Part shown: in pieces, positions 25,549-35,252 of the stretch | How the letters are laid out: the number at the start of each line of letters is the position of its first letter | Position numbering within the stretch: the stretch's first letter is position 1 | NCBI GenBank assembly: GCA_965651695.1 | Contig: CBFGTI010000002.1 | Span: forward strand, 33,545-97,544 | Direction of reading: 5' to 3' | Length of the DNA stretch: 64,000 nt | DNA from: Imperialibacter sp965651695 | Lineage (GTDB): Bacteria > Bacteroidota > Bacteroidia > Cytophagales > Cyclobacteriaceae | Notes under the pieces: generated by a model | Seen by the model: the letters and a program-made list of their open reading frames with translations, nothing else | Databases searched by the model: none | What the model was told of the DNA's origin: nothing | Translations under genes and position numbers: made by a program

Positions 25549-26650
25549 TCTCCTTCATATTAAATTGATTTACCAACAACTCCTCCACTTGCCTGGCCCT
25601 CTTTGCGTAGGTATGATCGGCCAGCACCCGCCGATAAGCGGCTTGTCCGATTTCCGTGGCCTTTGTGGGGCTCAGGTAATCGAGCATGGCTGCTACTGCC
25701 TCACCCGTTTTTGCCGTGAGTATTTCAGATGCGGGTTCAAAGAAGGTTTCTATTCCATCCCACAGGTCGGTAATAATGCAGGCGCCTGCACCCGCTGCTT
25801 CAAACACTCTTGTGGCCGGAGAAAACCCGTTGCTCGCCATGCTATCCCTGCTGATATTGAGTATAGCATTGGCGGAGCTGTTCAGTTCATTATGGTCTTT
25901 GGTGTATACATGGCCAATATATTCCACATTGGAAGGAAGATCCTTATCGCCCCAACCGCTCCCGCCCAGTATAAATTTATACTCCGGCCGCAATGCCGCG
26001 GGCTTTAAAAAGAACTCTTCTACCCGCTTTTCCCTGTCGGGCAAGCGGTTGCCCAGGAAGGCAAGGTCGCACACAAAGCGTCCACTCTTCCCCACGGGAA
26101 AATGAGTGTCCGGATCGAGCGCATTGTATACAGGCGTGCAACTGCGGGCGCCCAGGCGCAGGTACCTGTCTACCACCCTCTCACCGCCCCCATAGGTAAG
26201 CACCATATCGTAGGCAGACAGCAGCTTTCTCAGGCTGTTGTCAGCGTCGTTTTCCATACTGGTAAGCGTGGCAGGTGCATCCACGTCCCAAAAGATCACC
26301 GTGGCTTCGTCGTGAGCTTCACGCAGAACCGCTTCTTCCAGTTCTTTATCGAAAAAACCAACACCGCTGGCTTTTATTATTACATTAGCTTCGGCAGCAC
26401 CTTGCTTCACTGCCTTCTCCAGCGACTCCTGCGTAGGCGGGTATATCACTACCCGTGCGTACGCCGGGTCGTCGATGTCGCGATGGTTTTGCCGTCCAAG
26501 CACGTCAGGTTCATAAAAGGTAATCTCATGGCCTAGTGCATGTAAGGCTTTCAAAATGCCTCTATAGTAGGTAGCGGCGCCGTTCCAATAGGCTGAAACG
26601 AGGCTCGAGCCGTAAAACGCAATTCTTAACCTGGTGTCTGTTGTATTCAT
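25535..26650 (-). CDS. glycosyltransferase, CgeB/Glyco_trans_1_2 type (copy 2)
   Basis: About 371 residues from the ATG at 26650 (the frame is open to 26695, but that would overlap the upstream gene). N-terminal block IAFYGSSLVSAYWNGAATYY and C-terminal block RVFEAAGAGACIITDLWDG are clear counterparts of copy 1, and the two are probably an old tandem duplication. It is a cytoplasmic GT-B fold enzyme, expected to add one sugar during assembly of the operon's glycan. Confidence 0.86.
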   Translation of the reverse strand: MNTTDTRLRIAFYGSSLVSAYWNGAATYYRGILKALHALGHEITFYEPDVLGRQNHRDIDDPAYARVVIYPPTQESLEKAVKQGAAEANVIIKASGVGFFDKELEEAVLREAHDEATVIFWDVDAPATLTSMENDADNSLRKLLSAYDMVLTYGGGERVVDRYLRLGARSCTPVYNALDPDTHFPVGKSGRFVCDLAFLGNRLPDREKRVEEFFLKPAALRPEYKFILGGSGWGDKDLPSNVEYIGHVYTKDHNELNSSANAILNISRDSMASNGFSPATRVFEAAGAGACIITDLWDGIETFFEPASEILTAKTGEAVAAMLDYLSPTKATEIGQAAYRRVLADHTYAKRARQVEELLVNQFNMKENVGI

Positions 26651-26672
26651 AGTGGAGTTATGTCTGTTTATT

Positions 26673-27788
26673 TCAATTGGCGCGGGAGACAACATCGGGC
26701 ACCTCCATTATTGTGTTGCAAACTGTCATGAGCTCGGTAGCCCGGTGCCGGCAGGAGTGCCGCTGAATAATCGTTCTGCGGGCCGAGAGTGACAGGCTTT
26801 CTGCGTACTGGCGATCGGTTAACACCTGCTCCAGCTTGTTTTTCATTTCCTCTCCGGAGTGCACCATTGCAAAATCCTGTTCGCCGTGAAACAGATTTTC
26901 GCTGTCGCGCCACGGGGCACTAATAAGCGGAATACCGCAGGCCATGGCTTCGAAGGGCCGGATTGTGGGAATGCCGGGCAGTATTTGTGTGTAATACCTG
27001 CGGGGCACATGAAGGGTCACCTTGTATTGGGCAAATACCTCCGGCACTTTGTAGTTGGGCAGGTATCCTCTATATTCAATACCAGCAGCTTTCAGTATCC
27101 GCTGCGCTTTTTCCGGATACCGCACACCATATATCGCGGCTTTCAATCGCAATGCCTTTACGGGCTCCACAATGTATTCTATTATTTCCTGCGAGCGCTC
27201 TTCGTCGCCCCAGTTTCCGATCCAAACTACATCGCCAACCTTCGGCTTGTCGACCGGCCTGAACAAATCCGTATCCGCAGCTTCGTGCCATGTCCACACG
27301 CTGGAGGCCCAGCCGTTTTGCAGATAGATCTGCCTGATGGTTTCGCCGAATACAAGGGCGCCGTCGTAGAAGCGCAGATCGTAGGCACCCATATCTTCCG
27401 GCTGTGAAACAGAGCGATGGTGGGTATCGTGAAACAAAAGCGTGAAATGGGAGTGGCGGGCCTTGTACAGCCCGATCTGCTTTACGAGGTCGTGCGTGTT
27501 GAACTCGTGAACAATAACCAGGTCTGCATCTTCGAGGTAGTTTTCGGGCTGAAAGGTTTGCGGATCGTAAAAAAACGACCGTAAGCCGGGGTAGTAGGTA
27601 TGGAATCCGTGGATGGACGATTTTTGCTTGTCTTTAAGTAACTGGGTGAGACACCACCCGTCTACCGGCTCAAATACCTGCACATCGTGTCCCATCTTCA
27701 TCAGCTCTTTCACGATCCCCCTTAAGAAGTGCGCATTGCCGTGGTTCCAGTCGGAGATAAGCGACTGGTAAAACATCTTTATCTTCAT
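26673..27788 (-). CDS. glycosyltransferase, CgeB/Glyco_trans_1_2 type (copy 3)
   Basis: 371 residues, more divergent than copies 1 and 2. The N-terminus MFYQSLISDWNHGNAHFLRG keeps the WNHGNA pattern and the C-terminus keeps RPFEAMACGIPLISAPW. DVVWIGNWGDEERSQEI is the start of the second Rossmann domain. It lies 49 bases downstream of the GT4 gene in the same operon. Confidence 0.86.
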   Translation of the reverse strand: MKIKMFYQSLISDWNHGNAHFLRGIVKELMKMGHDVQVFEPVDGWCLTQLLKDKQKSSIHGFHTYYPGLRSFFYDPQTFQPENYLEDADLVIVHEFNTHDLVKQIGLYKARHSHFTLLFHDTHHRSVSQPEDMGAYDLRFYDGALVFGETIRQIYLQNGWASSVWTWHEAADTDLFRPVDKPKVGDVVWIGNWGDEERSQEIIEYIVEPVKALRLKAAIYGVRYPEKAQRILKAAGIEYRGYLPNYKVPEVFAQYKVTLHVPRRYYTQILPGIPTIRPFEAMACGIPLISAPWRDSENLFHGEQDFAMVHSGEEMKNKLEQVLTDRQYAESLSLSARRTIIQRHSCRHRATELMTVCNTIMEVPDVVSRAN

Positions 27789-27837
27789 TCGCGTGGGTGT
27801 TGTTTATTGTAACAAAGTCTATCTGAAAAGCGCCTTT

Positions 27838-28959
27838 TCATACCGAACACAGGTTTGAATGGTGGATTTCCTGGTAGAGAGCCATATAGCGGGCTGCCAT
27901 TTTTTCGGCCGTAAAATATTTCGCCGTTTCGTGTGCCCGGTGCGCCATTTCATTTCTGAAACCGGCGTCGCTAGTCAGCCGATTGATTTGCTCTGCCCAT
28001 TTGGCTGCGTCGTTTGGCGGTGCATACAAGGCCGACTCCTGCCAGATTTCCCGCAGGGTAGGTATATCCGAAATAACCAGTGCACATTGGCTCAGGGCGG
28101 CTTCGAGCGCCGAAAGCCCAAATGGCTCGTAAAGTGACGGCAGCATAAACACAGCAGCTTCGGCCAGGTAGCCGCGAACCTCATGCCGGCTTAGCGGGCC
28201 GGTGTAGGTAACGCCGCTTACGGTAGCCTCCCTCCCATCAGCATTAAGTTTCTTTCCAGGGTTTTGCGAATCGCCAGCTATCACAATAGGCCAGCCAACG
28301 CTGCTAACTATGTTTTCAGCAATGCGGTAGTTCTTCCCTTCATCCCAAATGCGGCCCATGCCAAAGATGTATTCCTTTTTAGCCCCCGCTGCGTAGTCGG
28401 CGGGGGTCAGGCCATTGTATATTACATGAATATTCTCGAGTGGAATTTGGTACGATTCGGCCATTTCCTGCGCATATACATGCGATACCGCCACAAGCTT
28501 ATCGGTGGTTTTAAGACTGTTTTTAACCAGCCCGAAGTAGTCGTCCCACTCCTGCCCGGGGGAGTTGCCTTTTACATGCTGCCACCATGTGTATACGCAG
28601 GAGTGGCATACCATAAGCACGGGAGTAATCCAGGGGAGGGAAGCAAATCCATAGGAATTGAGATGCACGAGATCGGGCTGAAGCTTTTCTTCCAGTTTCA
28701 GCAGCCATTGGCCTGCCCGGCGGAGGTCGTCCCAGGGGTCTTCCATCCATTCGAGCTTATAGTCGCTTTCAAATACCTGCATTCCCGGCACCGACGCTGC
28801 TTCCGTACGCTGCTGCTGGTTCATTTTCTGCCCTAGCGTAACCAGGCACACATCCACCCCCCATTTTGCCAGCTCCCGGGCCAGCACCATGCTGTAGGTC
28901 CACACACCGCCCACCGTATCGGTGGTCATCATTATCCTGCTTACGTCAGTTGCGCCCAT
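27838..28959 (-). CDS. glycosyltransferase family 4 protein
   Basis: 373 residues, GT-B fold. The N-terminal domain starts MMTTDTVGGVWTYSMVLAREL and the C-terminal domain carries the GT4 block with the catalytic-site E-x7-E pattern (PSLYEPFGLSALEAA). GT4 retaining enzymes use nucleotide sugars and here should extend the glycan made by this operon. The start overlaps the end of the Gfo/Idh/MocA gene by 14 bases, so expression is coupled. Confidence 0.9.
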   Translation of the reverse strand: MGATDVSRIMMTTDTVGGVWTYSMVLARELAKWGVDVCLVTLGQKMNQQQRTEAASVPGMQVFESDYKLEWMEDPWDDLRRAGQWLLKLEEKLQPDLVHLNSYGFASLPWITPVLMVCHSCVYTWWQHVKGNSPGQEWDDYFGLVKNSLKTTDKLVAVSHVYAQEMAESYQIPLENIHVIYNGLTPADYAAGAKKEYIFGMGRIWDEGKNYRIAENIVSSVGWPIVIAGDSQNPGKKLNADGREATVSGVTYTGPLSRHEVRGYLAEAAVFMLPSLYEPFGLSALEAALSQCALVISDIPTLREIWQESALYAPPNDAAKWAEQINRLTSDAGFRNEMAHRAHETAKYFTAEKMAARYMALYQEIHHSNLCSV

Positions 28960-29977
28960 AGATCCTGTCGATTACCCGGGCGGTCCTTATGTAAGATTCG
29001 GCGTCTTCGTTGAAGCGATTTGCCTCCGAAAGTCGTTCTGTCCAGTCGAGAATAGCTTTACCGCTCCACTCATACGGGGGCATGCTTATTACCTGTGCCT
29101 TTGTGCCCTTGTTCCAGGTGGCTTTAAAGTCGTAAAACGAGCCGTTCACATTGCGAAAAGACGCCCCGCCCTCTGTGCCGTAAAGATCCATTTGAATGAT
29201 GGCGTCTTTACCTGCGGGTATATTCCACGAGCAGGTGCACTGTGAGGTCATGTCGTTGCTATGCACCATCTGCACGGTGGCATAATCCTCTATGGCTCTG
29301 TGGTTGCCATTTATTCTTACTCCTTTTGCATACAAATTGCTGTGCAACTGTTCAATTTCGGCTTCTGGAAAAAACCACTGAATCAGGTCGATGAGGTGAA
29401 TTCCAAGATCCATTACACAACCTCCGCCAGAAAGATCTGCGTTGTAGTACCAGCGCTTATCGGGCCCATAAGCATTGTGAAAAACGAAATTGGCGGCAAA
29501 CACATGCCCAAGCTCTCCTTCATCTACCAGTTGTTTGATTTTTTTGGCAGCGTGTGTATAACGATAGCTGAAATCGACCATTAGCAGGCAGTTGTTGCGT
29601 CTTGCCAGGTCTACAATTTCGGTGGTATCTGCAGTTGTACACGCCAAGGGTTTTTGACAAAAAACCGCCTTTCGCTTTTCGAGAGCCTGCATTACGTGCT
29701 GTTTGTGCAGTGCACTGGGTGTGGCCACCACAATGCCGTCCGCTTCACTATCGAGCAAGTTTTCATAGGAGAGAATATTCCTGATGTTGATGTCTTTGCA
29801 GTATTTTACAATGTCTTCTGCAAAAGGATCGCAAACCGTGAGATTACCTGCTAACCCGCTTTCATGCACAGCTTCAAATCTGTTTTTCCCAATCCAACCC
29901 ATGCCGAGGAAGCCAAGCTTCGGCTTCCTGTGTTCGGCTACGAATAATTCCTCCGTTTCTTTTAGTTCAGTAATCAT
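28946..29977 (-). CDS. Gfo/Idh/MocA-family oxidoreductase
   Basis: 343 residues: Rossmann domain with GMGWIG and the family block FCQKPLAC, where Gln replaces the usual Glu of the EKP motif; then the alpha/beta domain with GGGCVMDLGIHLIDL. Members oxidise or reduce sugars, often nucleotide-linked, with NAD(P). Placed between the GT4 and alcohol dehydrogenase genes, it probably helps make an unusual sugar. The QKP change may alter catalysis, since the Lys is retained. Confidence 0.88.
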   Translation of the reverse strand: MITELKETEELFVAEHRKPKLGFLGMGWIGKNRFEAVHESGLAGNLTVCDPFAEDIVKYCKDINIRNILSYENLLDSEADGIVVATPSALHKQHVMQALEKRKAVFCQKPLACTTADTTEIVDLARRNNCLLMVDFSYRYTHAAKKIKQLVDEGELGHVFAANFVFHNAYGPDKRWYYNADLSGGGCVMDLGIHLIDLIQWFFPEAEIEQLHSNLYAKGVRINGNHRAIEDYATVQMVHSNDMTSQCTCSWNIPAGKDAIIQMDLYGTEGGASFRNVNGSFYDFKATWNKGTKAQVISMPPYEWSGKAILDWTERLSEANRFNEDAESYIRTARVIDRIYGRN

Positions 29978-29988
29978 AGTAGCTGCCT

Positions 29989-31002
29989 TTAATGAAATAA
30001 AACGATTGCTTTCATAAACCCGTCAGGCCTTTCCACAAGCATTTCGAATGCCTCATTTAGCCGGTCGGGTGTGAAGTAATGTGTAAAGAGTGGTGTTACG
30101 TCCAACTGGCATGTACGTATGCTCTCCAGCGCTTCGCGAATGCCAGCAACGTACCTGGCGGGGTCCCGCTCATGGGCGTTGATCACGTCTATTCCTTTCC
30201 AGTTCCACTCCTGCATGTTCACCTGCCGAAGCCCTCCCTGATGGAAGCCGGCCACCACAATTCTGCCCCCAAAAGAAACCAGGCGGGTGGCCAGGTCGAG
30301 CGAGGCCTGTGCCCCTGTGGCTTCAATAACGCAATCGCAACCCTTACCGTCTGTTAGCTCGCCGATCTTTTTCTCCACGTAATCGGCGTCGTCGAAAGGC
30401 AGCAGATGGTCGGCGCCCATTTGCGATGCAAACTCAAGCGAATAGGGCCTGCGCGAAATCGCAAACACTTCAGCACCCTTGCGGTGGGCCATCTGCGTGA
30501 GCAACGACCCCAGAAAGCCAGTGCCTATTATTGCCACCCGGCTATTGCTGTCGATCAGGCTTCTTCTGAAAATATTTACAGCACAGCCAAGAGGTTCGCC
30601 GGGCAACGGCATGTACTTAAGGTCTTCGGGTATTTTCACCAGCTCGCTGGCTTTTGCCAGATCGTAGTCGGCAAATGAGTGAAAGGTAAGGCCGGTAACC
30701 CGATCGCCCACAGCAAAATCCACTACCCCTGTACCCACCTTGTCTACAATTCCATAACCTTCGTGCCCGGGGTTACCGTTTTCCTGCGGATAAGTAAACC
30801 ACGAACGGCCCTCCCACACGGGAATGCTGGAGGCGCACAGCCCACAGCCTTCCATTCTAACTCTCACTTCGTGCGGCCCCGGCTCTGGCAAAGCGACTTG
30901 GACTGCTTTAAACTTGCCAGGTGCGGCAAGCTGCCAGCTCGTCATGGTGCTGGTTATTTTATCGCTGCCAACTGCAGCTTCATAATTCAATAAGGTTTCC
31001 AT
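29989..31002 (-). CDS. zinc-binding alcohol dehydrogenase family protein
   Basis: 337 residues of the medium-chain dehydrogenase type: GroES-like N-terminal domain with the catalytic-zinc region GCGLCASS and GHEGYG, then a Rossmann domain (IGTGFLGSLL). The four-Cys structural zinc lobe seen in classical alcohol dehydrogenases is not evident, which places it with the shorter sugar/polyol dehydrogenases. It directly abuts the stop and start of its neighbours and belongs to the glycan operon. Confidence 0.87.
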   Translation of the reverse strand: METLLNYEAAVGSDKITSTMTSWQLAAPGKFKAVQVALPEPGPHEVRVRMEGCGLCASSIPVWEGRSWFTYPQENGNPGHEGYGIVDKVGTGVVDFAVGDRVTGLTFHSFADYDLAKASELVKIPEDLKYMPLPGEPLGCAVNIFRRSLIDSNSRVAIIGTGFLGSLLTQMAHRKGAEVFAISRRPYSLEFASQMGADHLLPFDDADYVEKKIGELTDGKGCDCVIEATGAQASLDLATRLVSFGGRIVVAGFHQGGLRQVNMQEWNWKGIDVINAHERDPARYVAGIREALESIRTCQLDVTPLFTHYFTPDRLNEAFEMLVERPDGFMKAIVLFH

Positions 31003-33069
31003 TTATATAGTTGCTGTTTGAAGTTTTAGTGATTCACTTTTTTTGGAATTATCGCTTAACCAATGTTCGAGCAGGCGCAGTCCGTCGGCGGCGTTAATTT
31101 TGGGCCGCCATCCGGTTAGCCTCGTAAACTTGCCAAAATCCGACACGTAGTATCGCTGGTCTCCTGGCCGCCAGCCCTGATAATCCAGGTCGATTTTTTT
31201 GTTCAAATGACCTTCGATTAGCGCAATTACCTCCCTGAGGCTATGACTGTTTGCGGTGCCTCCACCAATGTTGAAGGCCTCACCAGTTAGTTTGTCCATT
31301 TTGTTGCAGGCAATAACCATCGCTTGCACGAGGTCCTGCACATACAGGATATCGCGCACCTGGTTTCCGTCTCCGTATATGGTAATGTCCTTCCCTTTGA
31401 GGGCGTTGAGCAGAAAATGCGCTACCCAGCCCTGGTCTTCGTTGCCACATTGGTGTGGCCCGTAAATACAGCTCATGCGAAAGACTACGCCCTTCAGCCC
31501 CTGCTCCCGGGCATAGTCGAGTACATACTGGTCGGCAGTGCCTTTCGAGCAACCGTATGGACTGCAGAAATCCAGCGGGCAGTTTTCGTCAAATCCGTTT
31601 GCCCTGAGCTTTTCGTCTTCCGGCAGGTAGCGGTTATTCTGAAGCTCCAGCTCCACGTGGCTCATGCGGCCGTACACCTTGTTGGTAGAGGTAAAGAGTA
31701 TTGGCGGGGGCGAGCTCAGATTTTTTAAGGCGTGCAGTAGGTTGAAGGTACCCCGTGCATTGATTTCGAAGTCGGCCATTGGGTCTTCAAAGCTGGTAGT
31801 AACGGCCACCTGTGCGGCAAAATGGTAAACCATGTCCACCCCTTTTACGGCTTCGTCCAGTACAAACTTATTTCTTACGTCGCCAATTATGATGTTGAGG
31901 TTTGAGCTGAAGTTATCCTTGAGCCACCTGATGTTGCTTTCCACGCCATCCCTGGCAAGGCTATCAAAAACGGTAACTACGTGCCCCAGTTGAAGCAAGT
32001 GTTTGGCCAGATTGGTACCAATAAACCCTGCGCCTCCGGTTATGAGAAAATGCTTCTGGCTTTCCACCTTCTTTTTTACCGAGGTAGTATAGGGAATGCT
32101 CATCCACTCGTCGTGGTAAATTTTATCGATCCCCCGCTCTTTTATTATTTTATACAAGAGCTTCGGCTTATTGGCTGAAGCCAGCCCAAAGGAATACTCT
32201 CTCTCGTCGAGATGAAAACCATCGACAGTCGGGTAGCTTTCATCCAGATCGTTGAGCGAGTACCAGTACACCCTCGGCACGTCGGTCTTCAGCAGCGTAA
32301 GAAACTCCTTTAGCTGCTGGCTCTCGTCAAAATGCCGGGTAGAATAACCGGCCTCGGTTATCCATACCTCTATCCTTTCAAGATCATTGGCTTTCAGTTG
32401 TTTTCTCAGCTTGCTTACCTGCTCGTCCCAGCCGGTCCAATAGCTATCGAAAACCCCTGGAAAACCGTGGATACCCACCACGTCGACCGACTCCAGCACA
32501 CCGAGATCGATCATTGTTTGCAGCCAGTTAAAATCGATGGGGCTCATGCCCCCCAGCACGATTTTCTTACCTGCCTCCCTTGCTTTGCGAGCGGCAAAGT
32601 TTATCATTTGCGCGAACCGCACCCAGCTTTTGTCGAGCGTAAAATCGTATTCGCTTTGGTTGTTGGGCTCGTTCCACAATTCAACGTAGTTAAAATGATC
32701 GCCGTATCGAAAGATCATGTAGTCGACAAAATGCCCAAACTCCATATAGTCTCTGGGAGGCGAGGAGGTCTTTGGCTCAATGCCAATAGAGGGTGGTGTA
32801 TACAGGAAACATGGGAGTACCTCAAAGTGCTTCGCTAGCTCAGGGATGTACCAATCGAACCACTCGGGGCCATCTTCGCGGTGATAATCGGCCCAGGAAA
32901 ATCCGGTACGGATTTGTTTGATGCCAAGCTCTTTCAGTTGCTGAATGGCTCTGCGTACGTGGTTATAGTCTTTGAAATGAAACCACTCGAGAATACCTAC
33001 AGAAGGCCGCCTTTTCTTTTTGATGTCGACAGGCGAGATTTGGTGGGAAAAACCATTTATCTTTTTCAT
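31003..33069 (-). CDS. fusion: clan-A glycoside hydrolase-like domain + CDP-paratose-2-epimerase-like domain
   Basis: 688 residues. Residues ~20-325 form a TIM barrel like GH39/GH5 enzymes, with the acid/base WNEPN (Glu134) and nucleophile ITEAG (Glu239) both present. Residues ~338-675 are an extended SDR epimerase: GGAGFIG at 345-351, the Tyr505-x-x-x-Lys509 pair in SPYGCSKG, and RMSCIYGPHQ, closest in pattern to CDP-paratose/CDP-tyvelose 2-epimerases. No signal peptide is visible, so the hydrolase-like part is cytoplasmic. The fusion is continuous in one frame. It suggests coupling of nucleotide-sugar synthesis with trimming or transglycosylation of a glycan. Confidence 0.85.
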   Translation of the reverse strand: MKKINGFSHQISPVDIKKKRRPSVGILEWFHFKDYNHVRRAIQQLKELGIKQIRTGFSWADYHREDGPEWFDWYIPELAKHFEVLPCFLYTPPSIGIEPKTSSPPRDYMEFGHFVDYMIFRYGDHFNYVELWNEPNNQSEYDFTLDKSWVRFAQMINFAARKAREAGKKIVLGGMSPIDFNWLQTMIDLGVLESVDVVGIHGFPGVFDSYWTGWDEQVSKLRKQLKANDLERIEVWITEAGYSTRHFDESQQLKEFLTLLKTDVPRVYWYSLNDLDESYPTVDGFHLDEREYSFGLASANKPKLLYKIIKERGIDKIYHDEWMSIPYTTSVKKKVESQKHFLITGGAGFIGTNLAKHLLQLGHVVTVFDSLARDGVESNIRWLKDNFSSNLNIIIGDVRNKFVLDEAVKGVDMVYHFAAQVAVTTSFEDPMADFEINARGTFNLLHALKNLSSPPPILFTSTNKVYGRMSHVELELQNNRYLPEDEKLRANGFDENCPLDFCSPYGCSKGTADQYVLDYAREQGLKGVVFRMSCIYGPHQCGNEDQGWVAHFLLNALKGKDITIYGDGNQVRDILYVQDLVQAMVIACNKMDKLTGEAFNIGGGTANSHSLREVIALIEGHLNKKIDLDYQGWRPGDQRYYVSDFGKFTRLTGWRPKINAADGLRLLEHWLSDNSKKSESLKLQTATI

Positions 33070-33081
33070 TGCGTAAGCTCT

Positions 33082-34200
33082 TTAAATGGTTAATCCGTGC
33101 TTTTCAAGCTCCGCGGTAGCCTGGTCTACAAGGTCAACAGCAATCTGATCCTGGAGCCAAACGGCCAAATCGCGAAAGCCAGTCTCAAGGCTCACTTTTG
33201 GCTCATAGCCTAGCTGCAATCTGGCTTTGGTGATGTCGGCAAAGCAGTGGCGAATGTCGCCCACTCTATATTTACCGTTTACACGTGGCACTATGTGCTC
33301 TTTTCCCAGCTCTTTGCTTATCATAGCGGCTACCTCGTTTACGGTGTGGCATTGGCCGCTGCCTACATTAAATACCTGGTTGCTCACATCTTCCTTTTTC
33401 ATCACCAGCTGACACGCCTGCACCACATCATGCACGCTCACAAAGTCGCGGCGTTGGTTGCCGTCTTCGAAGATTACAGGTGGTTTATTGTTGAGATACC
33501 GGGAGGCAAATATGGCAAGCACGCCGGTGTAAGGATTGGATAGGCATTGGCGGGGGCCGTATACATTGAAGAACCTCAATGCTACCGTAGGAATGTTGTG
33601 TGCCTGCCCCACTATAAGGCAGAGGCGCTCCTGGTCATATTTTGAAAGTGCATAAACCGACGAAAGCATCGGCTTTTTTGTCTCGGGCGTAGGGGTGGGC
33701 AACAGCACGTCGTTACCGTCTTTAATTTCCCAAATACCTTGTTTCAGCTGGTCTATTTCCCGGAAGACATTAAAATATTTGCCCCCCAGCCTGTACAGAC
33801 CTTCGCCATAGATACTCATGCTGGAGGCCACAATCAACTTTTCCGGCTTATGTTTCCGGTTGATGATCCCCTCCAGCAGTACTGAGGTGCCTATGTTGTT
33901 CACATCGGTGTACTCCTTTATTTCGTACATGCTTTGTCCCACGCCCACCCTGGCAGCGAGGTGGTATACAACGTCCATTTCCTCGAGCGCCTCTTCTACC
34001 ACCTGCCTGTTGCGCACATCGCCGGAAATGAACTCGACCCCCGCCGGCATATATTCGGGGTATTTTCTAGCCTCCCCATGCACCTGACTGCACAGGTTAT
34101 CCAAAATACGCACGTTGTGCCCCTCAGCCACCAGGGCATCGGCCAGGTGCGAGCCGATAAACCCGGCGCCTCCTGTTATAAGTATGTTCTTTGCTTTCAT
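33082..34200 (-). CDS. NAD-dependent epimerase/dehydratase
   Basis: 372 residues of the extended SDR type: GGAGFIGSHLAD for NAD binding, VYHLAARVGVGQSMYE, catalytic SVYALSKYDQE with Tyr-x-x-x-Lys, and RFFNVYGPRQ for nucleotide-sugar binding. It is related to the C-terminal half of the fusion protein encoded next to it, but is a separate enzyme with an insert around 145-175. It probably acts on a UDP-, GDP- or CDP-sugar for the same glycan. Confidence 0.9.
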   Translation of the reverse strand: MKAKNILITGGAGFIGSHLADALVAEGHNVRILDNLCSQVHGEARKYPEYMPAGVEFISGDVRNRQVVEEALEEMDVVYHLAARVGVGQSMYEIKEYTDVNNIGTSVLLEGIINRKHKPEKLIVASSMSIYGEGLYRLGGKYFNVFREIDQLKQGIWEIKDGNDVLLPTPTPETKKPMLSSVYALSKYDQERLCLIVGQAHNIPTVALRFFNVYGPRQCLSNPYTGVLAIFASRYLNNKPPVIFEDGNQRRDFVSVHDVVQACQLVMKKEDVSNQVFNVGSGQCHTVNEVAAMISKELGKEHIVPRVNGKYRVGDIRHCFADITKARLQLGYEPKVSLETGFRDLAVWLQDQIAVDLVDQATAELEKHGLTI

Positions 34201-34212
34201 TATTTTCTGGTT

Positions 34213-34902
34213 TTAAAGTGGTTGGGCTGTCGGCCGTATCACTATGTTGTTCAGCGAGACGTCCGAACGTTGCGATAAGGCAAAGCAGACTGTTTCGGCC
34301 ACCTCCTCGGGGTGCACCGACCCCCAGCCGATGTTGTCGGCAGTCTGCGCGCCGTCTATTATATTTTCGAAGAAATCGGTATCGACCACTCCGGGAGCAA
34401 CGGTGATTACCCTGATTTTAGGCTGAACCTCCACCCGGAGCGTTTCGGCTATCGTATTAATGGCCGCTTTGGACGCACAGTAAATGCCGCCATAGGGGTA
34501 GGTTTTTTCGGCCGATACAGATGATATAAACACCACGTCGCCACTGCCCCGCTCCAGCATAAGCGGCAGAAAACCATTTAACAAATGTAGAGCAGAAAAA
34601 ACGTTTAGCTGAAATATTGCTTTCCATTGCTCAGGATTCCCCTGAGCCAGTTGCTGATGGATGCCCCTGCCGGCACAGAAGATCAGCACATCCGGAATGC
34701 CATACTGAGATAAGACTTTTTCTTTAAAGGAAGCGGTGTCTTTTTCGTCTGCAAGGTCTGCCATCAGATGCACGCCCGCTTCCAATCCCGAGGGTTTTTT
34801 GTCGGCATAAACCACCTGGTTTCCCTTTGCTGATAACAGCTGAACCAGCGACCGGCCAATACCAAAACTTCCCCCCGTTATTACAATCAGCTTCCCTTCC
34901 AA
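34213..34902 (-). CDS. SDR-family oxidoreductase
   Basis: 229 residues, classical short-chain dehydrogenase: TGGSFGIGRS cofactor loop, CAGRG in the NNAG position, Ser in ISSVSA and the catalytic pair in YCASK. It is the first gene of the long minus-strand operon that runs to 23127, with 12-base spacing to the next gene. The operon's promoter should be in the gap 34903-35252. Confidence 0.9.
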   Translation of the reverse strand: MEGKLIVITGGSFGIGRSLVQLLSAKGNQVVYADKKPSGLEAGVHLMADLADEKDTASFKEKVLSQYGIPDVLIFCAGRGIHQQLAQGNPEQWKAIFQLNVFSALHLLNGFLPLMLERGSGDVVFISSVSAEKTYPYGGIYCASKAAINTIAETLRVEVQPKIRVITVAPGVVDTDFFENIIDGAQTADNIGWGSVHPEEVAETVCFALSQRSDVSLNNIVIRPTAQPL

Positions 34903-35252
34903 ATCTAGTCTACAGTATTATGTACCTGACCGGAAAAGGCAAAAAGCATGCCCTGCGGCATAGCGGGTTTATCAGCTTCCTCAACAGCAGCAGGGGAGAA
35001 CTTTTCTCCACAAACTCACTAAAAGTGTATAGCTATTTTCCCATGGTCTGTGGTGGGCAGGTACCGACAGCATCAATCAACCGCGGTTGTGCATGCAAGG
35101 CGTCGTTCACAAGCGGGTGCCATAATGAAAATGTAATGCAGAGTTTGGGGAGAACAACCGGGGTTGTCAGCTTGTTGTATAGGTATGGCACGTTATAGGA
35201 GAAAGACATTGGAATGCCACTGACCCTTACCTATATCACCCGAAAAAGAAGC
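34903..35252. other. divergent intergenic region
   Basis: It lies between the glycan operon (minus) and the HD-domain gene (plus). It contains a short hairpin ACAACC-GG-GGTTGT at about 35154-35167 and no convincing coding frame. Promoters for both sides are expected here but I could not place them. Confidence 0.45.
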
